A DNA stretch of 32,158 nucleotides from Candidatus Margulisbacteria bacterium GWF2_35_9. Its GTDB lineage: Bacteria > Margulisbacteria > Riflemargulisbacteria > GWF2-35-9. The stretch's first letter is position 1, and each line of letters opens with the position of its first letter. Made by a program: the position numbers and the translations under genes. The notes under the pieces were generated by a model. That model searched no databases. It was given only the letters and a program-made list of their open reading frames with translations, and had not been told where the DNA came from. Positions 31,712-32,158 of this stretch are shown here, piece by piece. The stretch is from positions 1-32,158 of the forward strand of contig MFRH01000007.1 in the NCBI GenBank assembly GCA_001783275.1, given 5' to 3'.

Positions 31712-32158
31712 ATGCCGATGAAACAAATTCTCATAAAAAACGGTAAAGTAATTGTTGAAAATGTTCCTTCGCCGGAGGTAAGTAAAAAATGCATTCTTGT
31801 TCAGGTGACCCATTCCTGTGTCAGTGTGGGTACGGAGATGGCGGGCATTAAGGGTTCTGGGCAATCACTTTATAGCCATGCTCTGAAGCAACCGAAAAAA
31901 GTGAGACAGGCGCTGCAGATGGTTTGGGATCAAGGTATCCGGCGAACTGTTGATTTTGTGATCGGTAGATTAGGCACCGCGAGTCCAACCGGGTACTCCG
32001 CCGCAGGTCAGGTGGTTGCCCTAGGTGACGAAGTGATTGGTTTTCAGATAGGCGATTGGGTCGCCTGCGCTGGTGCAGGGATTGCTAATCATGCCGAGGT
32101 GATTGATGTTCCGGTGAATCTTGCTGTGAAAATACCGCAGGGTTTATCTACTGAGTTG
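31712..32158 (+). CDS. Bi-domain oxidoreductase (MDR + Gfo/Idh/MocA), N-terminal part, truncated by window edge
   Basis: An open frame from ATG 31712 (or 31718, MKQILIKNGK) runs without stop to the last base of the window, giving about 147-149 residues. It matches the MDR start of the 'bi-domain-containing oxidoreductase' family: HSCVSVGTEMAG, LKQPKKVRQALQMV, SPTGYSAAGQVVALGDEV, and GDWVACAGAGIANHAEV. Family members are around 700 aa, with a Gfo/Idh/MocA domain as the second half, which would lie beyond the window. As in the split pair at 9481-11549, the GHE zinc motif is replaced by a GY-containing motif. These genes are common in polysaccharide loci but their substrate is not established to my knowledge. 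Confidence 0.85.
   Translation, partial: MPMKQILIKNGKVIVENVPSPEVSKKCILVQVTHSCVSVGTEMAGIKGSGQSLYSHALKQPKKVRQALQMVWDQGIRRTVDFVIGRLGTASPTGYSAAGQVVALGDEVIGFQIGDWVACAGAGIANHAEVIDVPVNLAVKIPQGLSTEL

Noticed and set aside
1-32158. tRNA genes, CRISPR arrays, insertion sequences, flippase or polymerase genes
   Set aside because: Looked for by eye: no direct-repeat arrays, transposase motifs, or multi-span membrane proteins (Wzx/Wzy) are present in any frame.

Overview
This window is one continuous, single-direction sugar-biosynthesis locus of about 32 kb. All 33 recognisable genes lie on the + strand, most of them with stop/start overlaps or gaps of a few bases. The content (nucleotide-sugar enzymes, sugar-modifying enzymes, a few glycosyltransferases) is that of a surface-polysaccharide (O-antigen or capsule) or protein-glycosylation island of a Gram-negative-type bacterium. 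The sequence does not fix the genus. Base composition is low to moderate in GC and strongly mosaic. Shine-Dalgarno signals are mostly weak, and several TTG/GTG starts occur.

Region 1 (1-7.3 kb) is a CDP-deoxysugar cassette. It holds RfbF (start lies outside the window), RfbG, an RmlC/RfbC-type epimerase, a TylCIII/TcaB9-type sugar C-methyltransferase and an SDR reductase. A second methyltransferase, a cephalosporin-hydroxylase/CmcI-family protein and a TIGR00180-type glycosyltransferase follow. Together they suggest a CDP-linked 6-deoxy sugar with a C-methyl branch, possibly further methylated, and its transfer.

Region 2 (7.3-22.8 kb) is an AT-rich pseudaminic acid (Pse) module: pseB, pseC, a split MDR + Gfo/Idh/MocA oxidoreductase pair, pseG, a formyltransferase, pseI, pseF, a second Gfo/Idh/MocA oxidoreductase, a DegT aminotransferase, a putative GT-B glycosyltransferase and a PseH-like GNAT. 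It ends with an unusual ammonia-transfer group: amidotransferase, HisH, HisF, second amidotransferase. The reading is CMP-Pse synthesis with N-formyl and/or amidino decoration. HisH and HisF here are very probably not histidine-pathway enzymes, since the HisF has lost the Asp11 cyclase residue.

Region 3 (22.8-32.16 kb) begins with an unassigned 474-aa protein (probably a GT-B transferase) and a GNAT. It continues with a UDP-sugar 6-dehydrogenase, an SDR epimerase, a perosamine-synthase-like aminotransferase, a Nudix hydrolase, a GT4 glycosyltransferase and a divergent DegT aminotransferase. After a small inverted repeat and a plausible promoter comes the N-terminal part of a fused bi-domain (MDR + Gfo/Idh/MocA) oxidoreductase that runs off the window.

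No flippase, polymerase, chain-length regulator or ABC exporter is present, so export must be encoded outside the window. No tRNA, rRNA, CRISPR array, transposase or attachment site was seen. No stretch longer than 300 bases lacks a gene; the longest gaps are about 100 bases.
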